From: Variovorax paradoxus
GTDB lineage: Bacteria > Pseudomonadota > Gammaproteobacteria > Burkholderiales > Burkholderiaceae_C
Direction: 5' to 3'
DNA length: 64,000 nucleotides
Assembly (NCBI RefSeq): GCF_030815855.1
Contig: NZ_JAUSXG010000001.1
Location: forward strand, 620,001-684,000
In this document: positions 27,401 through 36,466 of the stretch, piece by piece
Position numbering within the stretch: position 1 is the stretch's first letter
Layout of the letters: each line of letters starts with the position of its first letter
Translations under genes and position numbers: made by a program
Notes under the pieces: model-generated
The model's input: only the letters and a program-made list of their open reading frames with translations
Databases searched by the model: none
What the model was told of the DNA's origin: nothing

Positions 27401-28816
27401 ATGGCCAATGCGTCGATCGCTAGCGTGACACCGGTTCCGACCTCGGCCGATGAGGCCGAATCGTGGGTTCGCGGCGAACTGATCCGCAGCCTGATGCGCT
27501 CCGCGCATGGTTCGTACTTCGTGTCGGCCGCGCTCATGCCGGCCATGGTCGGCCTGAACTGGAGCTACATACCCCATTGGGAGCTGCTCACGTGGCTTGC
27601 CGTCGGCCTCATTGCGACCGCCTTCCGCGCGTGGGGCGCCAGGGTTTATGCGGTGCGCTACGCCGGCCGGAGCGCAGCGGCGCAGCAGCAGTTCATCGAG
27701 CGCTACGGCTTCGTGTGGAGCACCAGCGCCATCGTGTGGGGGGCGTCGATCCTGCTGTTCTTCGAGCGCACGCCGCAGGTCAACCAGTTCATGAGTTGGC
27801 TCATCGTGGCCGGCGTCGGCACGTTCCCGCTCAACGGACTGGCGCTGCACCCGCCGCTGCTCAAGCGCTACGTCAACACGCTCTTCATCACCATGCTCGG
27901 GGCGGTTCTGATCCGGCTCGTGAGCATCAATATCGTGGAGCCGCATTTCCAGTACGGCTTCCTGATGCCGATCTTGCCCATCCTGCATTGGTTTCTGCTG
28001 CTGCGCGCGGGGCGCCACATTCACGAGACGGCGCGCAACAGCCTGGAGCTGCTGTTCCACAACCACATCCTGATCAAGTCGCTCACGCAGCAGCGGCAGG
28101 CCGCGGTGGCGGCGGTGGCGATGAAGAACCGCTTTCTCGCGAGCGCCGCGCACGACATGCGCCAGCCGGTGCTGGCGCTATCGCTCTACGCCGACTGGCT
28201 GCGCAACGAGCCCGAACTGGTGCTGGAGCTCGCGCCGAAGATCGTTCGCGCCACGCACGCCGTGAATGCGCTGTTCGATTCGATGTTCGATCTGGCCCGC
28301 ATCGACTCGGGCCAGGTGCGCCTGCACATCGAGCGCGTCGAAGTGGCCGAGTTGCTGCACGACCTGGAACTGCAATACCGTCCTGTCGCCGAAACCCGGG
28401 GGCTCGACTTCCGGGTGCACGTGACCGAAGGCAGCTTCCTGACGGACCCGATCCGCGTGCGCCGCATGATCGGCAACCTGATTGCGAACGCCATCAAGTA
28501 CACCACCGACGGCGGCGTGCTGCTCGCCTCGCGGCAGACGCGCGACGGCCTTCGCATCGAGGTGTGGGACACCGGCATCGGCATTGCGCCCGAACACCTG
28601 CGCGACGTGTTCCTGGAGTTCTACAAGGTGGCCGACCATGCCGGCACGTCCGACGGCTTCGGTCTGGGCTTGGCCATCGTCGCCCGCCTCTCCCACGTGC
28701 TCGGCCACCCCGTCAGCGTGCGCTCCCGCCTGGGCAGCGGCAGCGTGTTCCGCGTCGCGCTGCACGACGCCGACGAAGCCGTGGCCCAAGCCCGCGTCAG
28801 CGCCTCCGGCGGCTAG
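27401..28816 (+). CDS. Membrane sensor histidine kinase
   Basis: The 471-residue protein has about six membrane helices in the first 210 residues and no recognisable extracytoplasmic sensor domain. A dimerisation domain follows with H251 in ASAAHDMRQPVLALSLYADWL (the variant H-box HDMRQP rather than HELRTP), then an ATPase domain with NLIANAIKYT, DTGIGIAP and GLGLAIV. It faces a NarL-type response regulator gene transcribed toward it, and they are probably partners. The signal is unknown. Confidence 0.88.
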   Translation: MANASIASVTPVPTSADEAESWVRGELIRSLMRSAHGSYFVSAALMPAMVGLNWSYIPHWELLTWLAVGLIATAFRAWGARVYAVRYAGRSAAAQQQFIERYGFVWSTSAIVWGASILLFFERTPQVNQFMSWLIVAGVGTFPLNGLALHPPLLKRYVNTLFITMLGAVLIRLVSINIVEPHFQYGFLMPILPILHWFLLLRAGRHIHETARNSLELLFHNHILIKSLTQQRQAAVAAVAMKNRFLASAAHDMRQPVLALSLYADWLRNEPELVLELAPKIVRATHAVNALFDSMFDLARIDSGQVRLHIERVEVAELLHDLELQYRPVAETRGLDFRVHVTEGSFLTDPIRVRRMIGNLIANAIKYTTDGGVLLASRQTRDGLRIEVWDTGIGIAPEHLRDVFLEFYKVADHAGTSDGFGLGLAIVARLSHVLGHPVSVRSRLGSGSVFRVALHDADEAVAQARVSASGG

Positions 28817-28829
28817 AGAAGACCGAGCG

Positions 28830-28860
28830 CCAACAAAAAACCGCGCCAGAGCGCGGTTTC
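28830..28860 (-). terminator. Rho-independent terminator (minus-strand reading)
   Basis: A perfect 9-bp stem AAACCGCGC/GCGCGGTTT encloses a 4-nt loop. On the minus strand it is followed by a T run, so it would end transcription from the response regulator gene. On the plus strand it lies just after the kinase stop and may work weakly there too. Confidence 0.75.
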
Positions 28861-28988
28861 AGCGGCCAACAACTCGCCCGCGTGCCCCTTCCAGAAACAC
28901 CGAGGAACCGGCTTTGCCGGGCCTCAGGTGTTGCCCCCGGTAGGGGGAGGGAGAAGCGACACGAAGTGCGCGGAGCCTGGGGGCGAGC

Positions 28989-29591
28989 CTAGTTACTCGA
29001 AAGCAGCCCGTTGGTCCGCGCATAGTGCAGCGCCTGCGTGCGGCTCTTCACGCCCAGGCGGCGGAACAGGCGCCACAGATGCACCTTCACCGTGTGCTCG
29101 CTGATTTCGAGGTCGGTCGCGATGTCGCGGTTGCTCATGCCCTTGTCGAGCATGGCGATCAGCTGCGTCTGGCGCTTCGACAGCTTGCTGTTGTTGGCCA
29201 GCGCGGGCTCGTCCGCCTCTTCCGAACCGGCCATCAAGAGACCGCGCAGCACGGCGGCCAGTTCGGCCGAGCTGGCCGACTTCTCGATGTAGGTGTCGGC
29301 GCCCGCTTCGATGCACGCGTCTTCCATGTCCGCGGCCGGGGCCGCCGAGTAAACGGCGATCGGCACGTTGGGATAGACCTGCTTGACTGCGACCACACCC
29401 GAAACGCCGTTGGTGTCGGGCAGCTTCAGGTCCAGGCAGAAAAGGGTCGGCGCCCCGCGCTGCTGGACCGCGCTTGCGAGCTTGTCCAGCCGCTCGAGCT
29501 CGACGATATTTTCGGCCGGCCGCAGGCGCCGCAGCACCATCACGATCGCGTCGCGCATCAGGGGATGGTCGTCGATGACATAAATGCTCAT
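28989..29591 (-). CDS. NarL/LuxR-type response regulator
   Basis: The 200-residue protein has a receiver domain with D7-D8 (VIDDHPLMRD), phosphoacceptor aspartate in FCLDLKLPD and lysine in YIEKSASS, then a LuxR-type helix-turn-helix (LSKRQTQLIAMLDKGMSNRDIA, SEHTVKVHLWRLFRRLGVKSRTQAL). It is convergent with the sensor kinase at 27401, separated by a terminator and a GC-rich repeat of about 120 bp (GCCCCCGGTAGGGGGAGGG). Confidence 0.9.
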   Translation of the reverse strand: MSIYVIDDHPLMRDAIVMVLRRLRPAENIVELERLDKLASAVQQRGAPTLFCLDLKLPDTNGVSGVVAVKQVYPNVPIAVYSAAPAADMEDACIEAGADTYIEKSASSAELAAVLRGLLMAGSEEADEPALANNSKLSKRQTQLIAMLDKGMSNRDIATDLEISEHTVKVHLWRLFRRLGVKSRTQALHYARTNGLLSSN

Positions 29592-29663
29592 GTTTTCTTC
29601 CTTTGTGATCGCCCGTCTTCTCTCATTTGTCCTCGGCGGGTAAGCCGATGGATCCTTGCCGGA

Positions 29664-30998
29664 TCAACTCCCGTGGGTAGGGGTCGTTGCCTCCGCCAGT
29701 GCTTCCAGCGCCGCATCCGCGGCGCGCAATTCTTCCGTGCCGACCGGCTCGAGCTGGTCGGCAAGCCTGGCCAGTGCCGCGCCGCGCTGTTGCTGCAAGG
29801 CGGCAATGGCGCGCCCCGCTTCCTGCGGCGATGCGAAACCACGGCTCTGCAGCAGGGCTGCGCCGTTCGCGTCGAGCAGTTTGAAATAGAACAGCCCGTC
29901 GCCGCGCTCGCGGTACTGCTTGAAGGTCGGCTTGGCAACCTTCGCCGCCTTGCGCGCACCGCCCTTGTCGCGGCCTGCCGCGAGATTGCGCAGCCCCACC
30001 GCGTGGCGCAGTTCAGTCATGAAGGGGCCCGAGAGCTTGCGGGCCTTCTCGGCACCGATGAGCAGAATGCGCTCGATCTCCGCCGGGTCGTTCATCAGCG
30101 CTTCGTAGCGGGCGCGCAGCGGCGCCACTTCGCGGTCGATGCGCTCGAACAGCATCTGCTTCGCATCGCCCCAGGCGATGCCTTCGGCGTACGCCTTGCG
30201 CAGCGCTTCGGTTTCTTCGGCTGTCGCAAAGGCCTGGTAGATCTGGAACAGCGCGGAGCCTTCGGTGTCCTTCGGTTCGCCGGGGGCGCGCGAGTCGGTC
30301 ACGATGCTGGCAATTTGCTTTTGCAGCTGCGCACGCGGCGCGAACATCGCGATCGTGTTGCCGTAGCTCTTGCTCATCTTGCGGCCGTCGAGGCCGGGCA
30401 GGGTGGCGACCGCATCGTCGATCTCGGCGTCGGGCAGCGTGAAGTGCTCGCCGTACTGGTGGTTGAAGCGCTGCGCCATGTCGCGCGCCATTTCGATGTG
30501 CTGCACCTGGTCGCGCCCCACGGGCACCTTGTGCGCGTTGAACATCAGGATGTCGGCGCCCATCAGCACCGGGTACATGAAGAGGCCGGCCGTCACTTCG
30601 GCGTCCGGGTCTTCGCCCTTGGCGACGTTCTTGTCGATTTGCGCCTTGTAGGCATGCGCGCGGTTGAGCACGCCCTTGCCGGTCACGCAGGTGAGAAACC
30701 AGGTCAGCTCGGTAATTTCGGGGATGTCCGACTGGCGGTAGAAGGTCACGCGTTCGGGGTCGAGCCCGCAGGCCAGCCAGCTGGCGGCAATCTCGAGCGT
30801 AGAGCGCTGGATGAGGGCGGGCTCCTGCACCTTGATGAGCGCGTGGTAGTCGGCCAGGAAAAAGAAGCTCTCCACGCCCGGCGCGACGCTCTGCCGCACC
30901 GAGTGGCGGATCGAGCCGACGTAGTTGCCGAGGTGCGGCGTGCCGGACGGCGTGATGCCGGTCAGGACGCGCAGGGGAGCAGAAGAAGACGAAGCCAT
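29664..30998 (-). CDS. trpS: Tryptophanyl-tRNA synthetase with C-terminal DUF1508-like extension
   Basis: The protein has 444 residues from ATG 30998, compared with about 335 for E. coli TrpS. The class I core shows the HIGH-like PHLGNYVGSI and the KMSKS loop GRKMSKSYGN, and the helical anticodon region is intact. After about residue 345 an extra section reads FKQYRERGDGLFYFKLLDANGAA and SRGFASPQEAGRAIAALQ, which resembles the YegP/DUF1508 fold. The enzyme loads tryptophan on tRNA-Trp; the role of the tail is unknown. It is last in a five-gene minus-strand cluster. Confidence 0.93.
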   Translation of the reverse strand: MASSSSAPLRVLTGITPSGTPHLGNYVGSIRHSVRQSVAPGVESFFFLADYHALIKVQEPALIQRSTLEIAASWLACGLDPERVTFYRQSDIPEITELTWFLTCVTGKGVLNRAHAYKAQIDKNVAKGEDPDAEVTAGLFMYPVLMGADILMFNAHKVPVGRDQVQHIEMARDMAQRFNHQYGEHFTLPDAEIDDAVATLPGLDGRKMSKSYGNTIAMFAPRAQLQKQIASIVTDSRAPGEPKDTEGSALFQIYQAFATAEETEALRKAYAEGIAWGDAKQMLFERIDREVAPLRARYEALMNDPAEIERILLIGAEKARKLSGPFMTELRHAVGLRNLAAGRDKGGARKAAKVAKPTFKQYRERGDGLFYFKLLDANGAALLQSRGFASPQEAGRAIAALQQQRGAALARLADQLEPVGTEELRAADAALEALAEATTPTHGS

Positions 30999-31009
30999 GG
31001 GAGAGGAAC

Positions 31010-31681
31010 TTAACGCAGCAAAGCCGTGAGCGGGGAGATAAGCAGGTTGATGACCGTGTAGCCGACGTCCATCAACGGGCGCAGCCAGAAGGTGCTGACA
31101 ACGCCCGCGATCACCAGGCCCATCACGATGAAGAAACCGAAGGGCTCGATGCGCGCCAGAAAATTCTGCGCCGGTCCGTTGGGAAGCAGGCCCGCGAGCA
31201 CGCGGCCGCCGTCGAGTGGAGGCAGCGGAAAGAGGTTGAAGGCCCACATCACGAGGTTGACCAGCACGCCGCCTTGCGCCATCTTGATGAAAAAGGTTTC
31301 ATTGATGCCTGCCGCGATGAGCCCGACCAGCACCAGCGCCCAAAGAATGGCCTGTATGAAATTCGACACCGGGCCGGCCAGCGCCACCCAGATCATGTCG
31401 CGCTTCGGATGACGCAGGTGCCCGAAGTTCACCGGCACCGGCTTGGCATAGCCGAACAGGAAGGCCCCAGAGGTTGCAAAGTACAGCATCAGCGGCATCA
31501 GGATGGTCCCGATGGGGTCGATGTGCTTGATCGGATTGAGCGTCACGCGGCCCATCACTTCGGCCGTGTTGTCACCGAAATGGCGCGCCACATAACCGTG
31601 CGCCGCCTCGTGCACCGTGATCGCGAAGACCACGGGCAGTGCGTAAATAAGCACGGTCTGTATCAGGTTGGAAATATCCAC
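31010..31681 (-). CDS. Site-2 protease family membrane metalloprotease (M50)
   Basis: The 223-residue membrane protein has the zinc motif HEAAH within VFAITVHEAAHGYVARHFG in the first helix and the third-ligand motif FNLFPLPPLDGGRVL. LVALAGPVSNF-like helices lie between (WVALAGPVSNFIQAILW). No PDZ domain is present, so it is a minimal S2P. It could cleave transmembrane substrates such as anti-sigma factors, but none is encoded nearby. It lies 11 bp before trpS. Confidence 0.92.
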   Translation of the reverse strand: MDISNLIQTVLIYALPVVFAITVHEAAHGYVARHFGDNTAEVMGRVTLNPIKHIDPIGTILMPLMLYFATSGAFLFGYAKPVPVNFGHLRHPKRDMIWVALAGPVSNFIQAILWALVLVGLIAAGINETFFIKMAQGGVLVNLVMWAFNLFPLPPLDGGRVLAGLLPNGPAQNFLARIEPFGFFIVMGLVIAGVVSTFWLRPLMDVGYTVINLLISPLTALLR

Positions 31682-31724
31682 TGGGCGATTGTGTCAGACA
31701 GAGTAGAAGCTTCGGTGCCGCTCG

Positions 31725-32360
31725 TCAGAGGCCGAGCACCGCCAGCGCGCCGCGGCCTTGCCGCACCACGACCGGATCGTCGCCCGTGGCCATGGGCGTG
31801 AGGTCGACCACCGTGGTGGGTTGCGAAGCGCAGGCGCCGGCGTCGATGACGGCGCCAATCTGCTTCTCGAAGCGCTCGCGGATCGTTTGCGCATCGTTCA
31901 GCGCTTCTGTTTCGCCGGGTGCGATCAGCGTCGTGGCCAGCAGCGGCGCTCCGTGCAGCATCAGCAGCTCCAGCAGCACCTTGTGGTCGGGCACGCGCAG
32001 GCCGATGGTCTTGCGCTGTGGATGGCTCACGCGCCGTGGCACTTCCTTGGTGGCTTCGAGCAGAAAGGTGTAGGGCCCCGGCGTGGCCGCCTTCAGCAGG
32101 CGGTACTGCTTGTTGTCGACCCGCGCGTAGTTGGCCAGTTCGCTCAGGTCGCGGCAGAGCAGCGTGAGGTGGTGCTTCTCGTCGACCTGGCGGATGCGGC
32201 GCAGTTGGTCGACCGCGTCCTTGTCGTCGAGGTGGCACGCCAGCGCGTAGCTCGAGTCGGTGGGCACGGCCACGATCTCTCCGCGCTGGAGCAGCGTGGC
32301 GGCTTGCTTGAGCAGGCGTTGTTGGGGGTTGTCGGGGTGAACTTCGAAGTACTGGGCCAT
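31725..32360 (-). CDS. YciO/Sua5/YwlC family threonylcarbamoyl-AMP synthase-like protein
   Basis: The 211-residue protein has a YrdC-like fold: IVAVPTDSSYALACHLDDKDA, the lysine in DEKHHLTLLCRDL, and GPYTFLLEATKEVPRR with the YciO-type KTIGLRVPDHK. It resembles the YciO branch more than full-length Sua5, since the Sua5 C-terminal domain is absent. Sua5/YrdC proteins make the t6A precursor for tRNA; YciO proteins have weak or unclear activity. Clustering with a PHP phosphatase and trpS recalls the yciO-yciV (rnm) neighbourhood near the trp operon in E. coli. Confidence 0.9.
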   Translation of the reverse strand: MAQYFEVHPDNPQQRLLKQAATLLQRGEIVAVPTDSSYALACHLDDKDAVDQLRRIRQVDEKHHLTLLCRDLSELANYARVDNKQYRLLKAATPGPYTFLLEATKEVPRRVSHPQRKTIGLRVPDHKVLLELLMLHGAPLLATTLIAPGETEALNDAQTIRERFEKQIGAVIDAGACASQPTTVVDLTPMATGDDPVVVRQGRGALAVLGL

Positions 32361-32373
32361 GAAAGACTCCTGA

Positions 32374-33351
32374 TTACGATTCCGCGGGCTCGATGGGGAC
32401 GCGGCGCTCGCGCACGGTCAGCCAGGCGCCGGCCGCACCGCACACCGCGATCATCGAGATGCCGATGAGCGAGAAGCGGTCGGGCACGTGGGAAAAAACA
32501 AGCCAGCCGCCCAGCATGGCAAAGGCGATCTGCGCATACAGGTACGGCGTGAGCGTCGATGCAGGTGCGCGCTGGTAGGCGAGGATCAGAATGAAGTGCC
32601 CCACCGTGCCCATGAAGCCCATGAGGCACAGCAATGCCCACCAGTGCCACGAGGGCAGCGCCGTCCACACGAACGGCAGCGCCAGCGAGGCGATCAGCGC
32701 ACCCACCCAGCCGGTATAGAAGTGCATGGTCAGCGGGTTCTCGGTCTGCGCCAGCCTGCTCGTGAGCACCTGGAACCATGCGTTGGTCAGCACCAGCCCG
32801 ATGGGCAGCAGCACGGCCCAGCTGAACGCATCGCCGCCCGGCCGCAGGATGACCAGCGTGCCGATGAAGCCGCCCGCCACCAGGGCCCAGCGCAGCACCG
32901 AGACATGCTCCTTGAGCGTGGTGGCCGCCAGCAGGGTGATGACGAGCGGTGCAATCAGCACGATGGACGTGAATTCCGCCAGCGGCATGTAGCGCAGGCT
33001 CAGAAAGGCCAGCGTGCTCGACACCAGCAACAACGCGCCGCGCAGCAGCTGATAGCGCGGATGCTGCGTGCGCAACAGCGCCGTACCGTGGCGCGGCAGC
33101 AGCACGGCCGCAGTGGCCACGGCCTGGAAGGCATAGCGGAACCACACGCCCATGAGGATCGGCACGGCCGCGGTCGATGTCTTGGTGGCCGTGTCGAGCG
33201 TCGCAAAGCAGGCCACCGCCACCAGCACCATGCCGATGCCCGCGAGGATGCGTTCGGATTCGACGTCGCGCGTCCGCTGCGCTGCGGCGCGGGCGTTCGC
33301 CAGTGCGGCCGATGCCGCGCTGCCGGTGCCGGGCCCGGGGCTCTGGCTCAC
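32374..33351 (-). CDS. EamA/DMT family transporter
   Basis: The protein has 325 residues from a GTG at 33351 that overlaps the PHP gene stop (GTGA); the longer frame reads through that gene. Ten membrane helices form two EamA repeats (ILAGIGMVLVAVACFATLDTATK and WAVLLPIGLVLTNAWFQVLTSRL). An alanine-rich polar stretch of about 30 residues precedes helix 1. It probably exports metabolites or amino acids; the substrate is unknown. Confidence 0.88.
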   Translation of the reverse strand: MSQSPGPGTGSAASAALANARAAAQRTRDVESERILAGIGMVLVAVACFATLDTATKTSTAAVPILMGVWFRYAFQAVATAAVLLPRHGTALLRTQHPRYQLLRGALLLVSSTLAFLSLRYMPLAEFTSIVLIAPLVITLLAATTLKEHVSVLRWALVAGGFIGTLVILRPGGDAFSWAVLLPIGLVLTNAWFQVLTSRLAQTENPLTMHFYTGWVGALIASLALPFVWTALPSWHWWALLCLMGFMGTVGHFILILAYQRAPASTLTPYLYAQIAFAMLGGWLVFSHVPDRFSLIGISMIAVCGAAGAWLTVRERRVPIEPAES

Positions 33352-34205
33352 TGCTGGATGCGATGGCTGAGCAGTTCCCACACCGGCGTGAGCGCACCGG
33401 GCAACGGTGGCAGCTTGCCGAGATCGCAATGGCTTTCGTCGGGGCTGTGGAAATCGCTGCCGCGCGAAGCGGCGAAATCGAACTCGAGCGCCTTGTCGGC
33501 GTATTCGACGTATTCGGCTGTCGTATGGCTGCCGGTGACGACCTCGATCGCCTGCCCGCCATGCGCCTTGAACTCGAGGAACAGTGCGTATTCCTCGTTC
33601 GCGGTGAACTTGTAGCGCCCCGGATGCGCAATGACGGCCATGCCCTTGGCGGCCGTGATCCATTGCACCGCGTCCTTCAGCGACGCCCAGCGGTGCGGCA
33701 CGTAGCCGGGCTTGCCCTCGGTGAGGAACTTGCGGAACACCTCGGGCGTGTCGCGGCAGTGGCCCTGCTCGACCAGAAAGCGTGCAAAGTGGGTGCGCGA
33801 GATCAGCTCCGGGTTGCCGACGAACTTGAGCGCGCCTTCATAGGCGCCATGGATGCCGACCTTGGCCAGACCCTCGGCCATTTCCTGCGCGCGCTTGCCG
33901 CGGCCGCCGCGCGTGTCGTAGAGGCCCTGCGTCATCGCGGCGTCGTCGGGGTCGAAGCCCAGTCCGACGATGTGCACCGTTTCGTTGGCGAAGGTCACCG
34001 AAATTTCGGTGCCGGTGAGATAGCGCAGGCCGTTTGCGCGTGCCGCGTCGGCCGCGCGGTGCTGGCCGCCGACTTCGTCGTGATCGGTGAGAGCCCAGAG
34101 CTCGACCCCGTTGGCGGCGGCGCGCGCGGCCAATTCTTCGGGCGTCAGTGTGCCGTCGGAAACCACGGAATGGCAGTGCAGATCGGCATTGAGAATGGAG
34201 GACAC
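33348..34205 (-). CDS. PHP domain phosphoesterase (RNase AM/YciV-like)
   Basis: The 285-residue PHP metallophosphatase has metal-binding motifs DLHCHSVVSDG (residues 8-18), TDHDEVGG, GTEISVTF, the histidine in VIAHPGRYK and GSDFHSPDE near the end. This layout matches YciV/Rnm, which degrades 3',5'-nucleoside bisphosphates and trims 5' ends of ribosomal RNA. It heads a run of EamA, YciO, M50 and trpS on the minus strand. Confidence 0.9.
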   Translation of the reverse strand: MSSILNADLHCHSVVSDGTLTPEELAARAAANGVELWALTDHDEVGGQHRAADAARANGLRYLTGTEISVTFANETVHIVGLGFDPDDAAMTQGLYDTRGGRGKRAQEMAEGLAKVGIHGAYEGALKFVGNPELISRTHFARFLVEQGHCRDTPEVFRKFLTEGKPGYVPHRWASLKDAVQWITAAKGMAVIAHPGRYKFTANEEYALFLEFKAHGGQAIEVVTGSHTTAEYVEYADKALEFDFAASRGSDFHSPDESHCDLGKLPPLPGALTPVWELLSHRIQQ

Positions 34206-34261
34206 AGCGTCATTCTATTGGGTCTGGAACCCCGATGCGGGCGCGTGGATGCTATTGCGAT

Positions 34262-34280
34262 TGCTATTAAATAAATAGCA
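34262..34280. terminator. A/T-rich hairpin between the CorA and PHP genes
   Basis: A perfect 7-bp stem TGCTATT/AATAGCA encloses AAATA. It stands alone in a 97-bp gap on the downstream side of the minus-strand CorA gene. It may serve as a transcription end or be one of the short hairpins common in Comamonadaceae. There is no strong T run, so termination is a guess. Confidence 0.35.
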
Positions 34281-34302
34281 TTACTGCAACAGCCGGTGCG
34301 GC

Positions 34303-35337
34303 TCAGCGCTTCTTGCGAAAAGCCGCCCACGCCGCCACCGCGGTAAAGCTCGCGACGATGGCCACGACGATCCAGAACCCGTGCTTGTGCTCGGCCAGCG
34401 GTATGCCGCCCACGTTCATTCCGAACAGGCCGGCGAGGATGTTGATGGGCAGGGCGAGCACCGTCACCACCGTCAGCACGAAGAGGCTGCGGTTGTTGTC
34501 CTCGTTCACATTGGCGGCAATTTCTTCCTGCAGCAGCTTGATGCGCTCCTGCAGCGCCTGCATGTCGCGCAGCACCACCGAAAACTCTTCGGTAGAGCCG
34601 CGCAGTTCCTGCACATCGGGCTCCGCCATCCAGGCCGGCGGCCCCTGCAGCAGGCGGAAGAGGGCGGCGGGCTCGGGGGCCAGCAGCCGCTGCAGCCGGA
34701 CCAGCAGCCGGCGCAGCACGCCGAGCCGCGCGCGCTTGTGGTCGAGCCGGCCGGCCAGCAGCTCGTCTTCGATGCGGTCGATGCGAGAAGTGACGCCGCG
34801 CACGATCTTCACCAGCACATCGGCTTGGGCGCGTAGCAGGTGCTCGAGCAGTTCGGTGCTCGAGCGCGGCGCGTCGCCGGCCTTGACCGCCGTTCGCAGC
34901 GCATCGACCGAGCGCAGCGGCTTGGTGCGCGCCGTGACCACGAGGCGCGGCCCCACGCTGATCCAGAGCGTGGAGATGTCCGAAGGCTCGAAGCTGAACT
35001 CGAAGTGCACGTCGTTGATGACCGCGATCAGCGAATCGTCGGCGCGCTCGATGCGCGTGGAGGGCAGTCCTTCGTGCAGGGTTTCGTAGAAGGTGTCGGA
35101 GAGTTGCGCATGGCGCAATAGCCACCGCTCGGCCTGCGCGTGGCTCAAATTGAAGTGCAACCACAAGAATGCGGAGTCCGACGAGGGAGACTCGCCGCTG
35201 TCCAGCCAAGCCGCGGCCCGCGCCGAGTCGATGGTCTCTACGGGTTTCGACGCGGCGGCGTCGAACAGATAGCCGCAGATCAGCCCGGCTTCGTCGCCGC
35301 CGTATGAACTGGCGGCCAGGTCATGGAGTGCCGGCAA
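34303..35337 (-). CDS. CorA/ZntB family divalent cation transporter
   Basis: The 344-residue protein has a long soluble N-terminal domain with extended helices (about 1-270) followed by two C-terminal membrane helices joined by the selectivity motif GMN within LFGMNVGGIP. The GMNVGGIP form is more like ZntB (zinc) than CorA (magnesium). The C-terminus is basic (AAFRKKR). It acts as a pentameric inner-membrane channel or proton-coupled importer. The metal is not decided by sequence. Confidence 0.9.
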   Translation of the reverse strand: MPALHDLAASSYGGDEAGLICGYLFDAAASKPVETIDSARAAAWLDSGESPSSDSAFLWLHFNLSHAQAERWLLRHAQLSDTFYETLHEGLPSTRIERADDSLIAVINDVHFEFSFEPSDISTLWISVGPRLVVTARTKPLRSVDALRTAVKAGDAPRSSTELLEHLLRAQADVLVKIVRGVTSRIDRIEDELLAGRLDHKRARLGVLRRLLVRLQRLLAPEPAALFRLLQGPPAWMAEPDVQELRGSTEEFSVVLRDMQALQERIKLLQEEIAANVNEDNNRSLFVLTVVTVLALPINILAGLFGMNVGGIPLAEHKHGFWIVVAIVASFTAVAAWAAFRKKR

Positions 35338-35387
35338 GGTGCGTGTCGATCAGGAAAGACAAAAGGGAGTGCCCCGGATGGTGTTCG

Positions 35388-35446
35388 CCGCATGTGACAA
35401 CTTCGTGTCGGCTGACGCAACGCCGTCATGCAACGGTCACATGCGG
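35388..35446. promoter_or_regulatory. Pho-box-like and inverted-repeat region upstream of ppk2
   Basis: CCGCATGTGAC (35388-35398) and GTCACATGCGG (35436-35446) are a perfect 11-bp inverted repeat 37 bp apart. Within it CCGTCAT-GCAA-CGGTCAC (35423-35440) has the layout of a PhoB box (CTGTCAT-N4-CTGTCAC) with one mismatch in each half. It lies about 50 bp before ppk2 and 50 bp before the divergent CorA gene. Phosphate control of ppk2 is inferred. Confidence 0.4.
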
Positions 35447-35491
35447 CGGGCAGCATGCCCTGTTCCACCCCACACCTCTTCTCTCCTTGCC

Positions 35492-36412
35492 ATGATGCCG
35501 ACGAGCGCACTTCCAGACCACGAAGACCTGATGCAACGCATCGCCCGCGACCTGATCGACAGCTATGACGAAGAGCTCGAGCTCGAAATCGAGGACCGCA
35601 ACTTCGACGGCTCCGACCCCGAGGCCCGTTCGAGCGACAAGGCCGCCCGGCAGGCCTACTTCAAGGAACTGTTCCGCCTGCAGGGCGAGCTCGTGAAGCT
35701 GCAGGACTGGGTGCAGCACAGCCGGCAGAAGGTGGTCATTCTTTTCGAAGGCCGCGATGCGGCCGGCAAGGGCGGCGTCATCAAGCGCATCACGCAGCGC
35801 CTGAACCCGCGTGTGGCCCGCGTGGCCGCATTGCCCGCGCCCAACGACCGCGAACGCACGCAGTGGTACTTCCAGCGCTATGCCGCGCACCTGCCGGCCG
35901 CCGGCGAAATGGTGCTGTTCGACCGCAGCTGGTACAACCGCGCCGGCGTCGAGCGCGTGATGGGCTTTTGCACCGACGGCGAATACGAAGAGTTCTTCCG
36001 CACCGTGCCGGAGTTCGAGAAGATGTTGGTGCGCTCGGGCATCAAGCTCATCAAATACTGGTTCTCCATCACCGACGACGAGCAGCACATGCGCTTTCTC
36101 GGCCGCATCCACGATCCGCTCAAGCAGTGGAAGCTGAGCCCCATGGATCTGGAAAGCCGCCGCCGCTGGGAGGAATACACCAAGGCGAAGGAAATCATGC
36201 TGGAGCGCACCCACATCCCCGAAGCGCCGTGGTGGGTGGTGCAGGCCGTCGACAAGAAGAAGGCGCGCCTGAACTGCATCAGCCATCTGCTGGGCCAGTT
36301 GCCCTACCAGGAAGTGGCGCATCCGCCGGTCGAGCTGCCATCGCGCGTGCGGCACGACGACTACCTGCGCCAACCCGTGCCGGCGAACATGATCGTGCCG
36401 GAGATCTACTGA
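35492..36412 (+). CDS. ppk2: Polyphosphate kinase 2
   Basis: The protein has 306 residues from ATG 35492 (an ATG one codon later is equivalent); earlier in-frame starts lie in the promoter. The single PPK2 domain has Walker A FEGRDAAGKGGVIKRI, the lid region around NPRVARVAALPAPNDRERTQWYFQRY, and Walker B VLFDRSWYNRAGVERVMGF. This is the short class I type, which phosphorylates nucleoside diphosphates from polyphosphate. Length and motifs are complete. Confidence 0.95.
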   Translation: MMPTSALPDHEDLMQRIARDLIDSYDEELELEIEDRNFDGSDPEARSSDKAARQAYFKELFRLQGELVKLQDWVQHSRQKVVILFEGRDAAGKGGVIKRITQRLNPRVARVAALPAPNDRERTQWYFQRYAAHLPAAGEMVLFDRSWYNRAGVERVMGFCTDGEYEEFFRTVPEFEKMLVRSGIKLIKYWFSITDDEQHMRFLGRIHDPLKQWKLSPMDLESRRRWEEYTKAKEIMLERTHIPEAPWWVVQAVDKKKARLNCISHLLGQLPYQEVAHPPVELPSRVRHDDYLRQPVPANMIVPEIY

Positions 36413-36466
36413 CGCGAACTGGCGCCGTCTGTTTGGCCGGCTGGCGCTTTGCCCTCACACTGCGCC

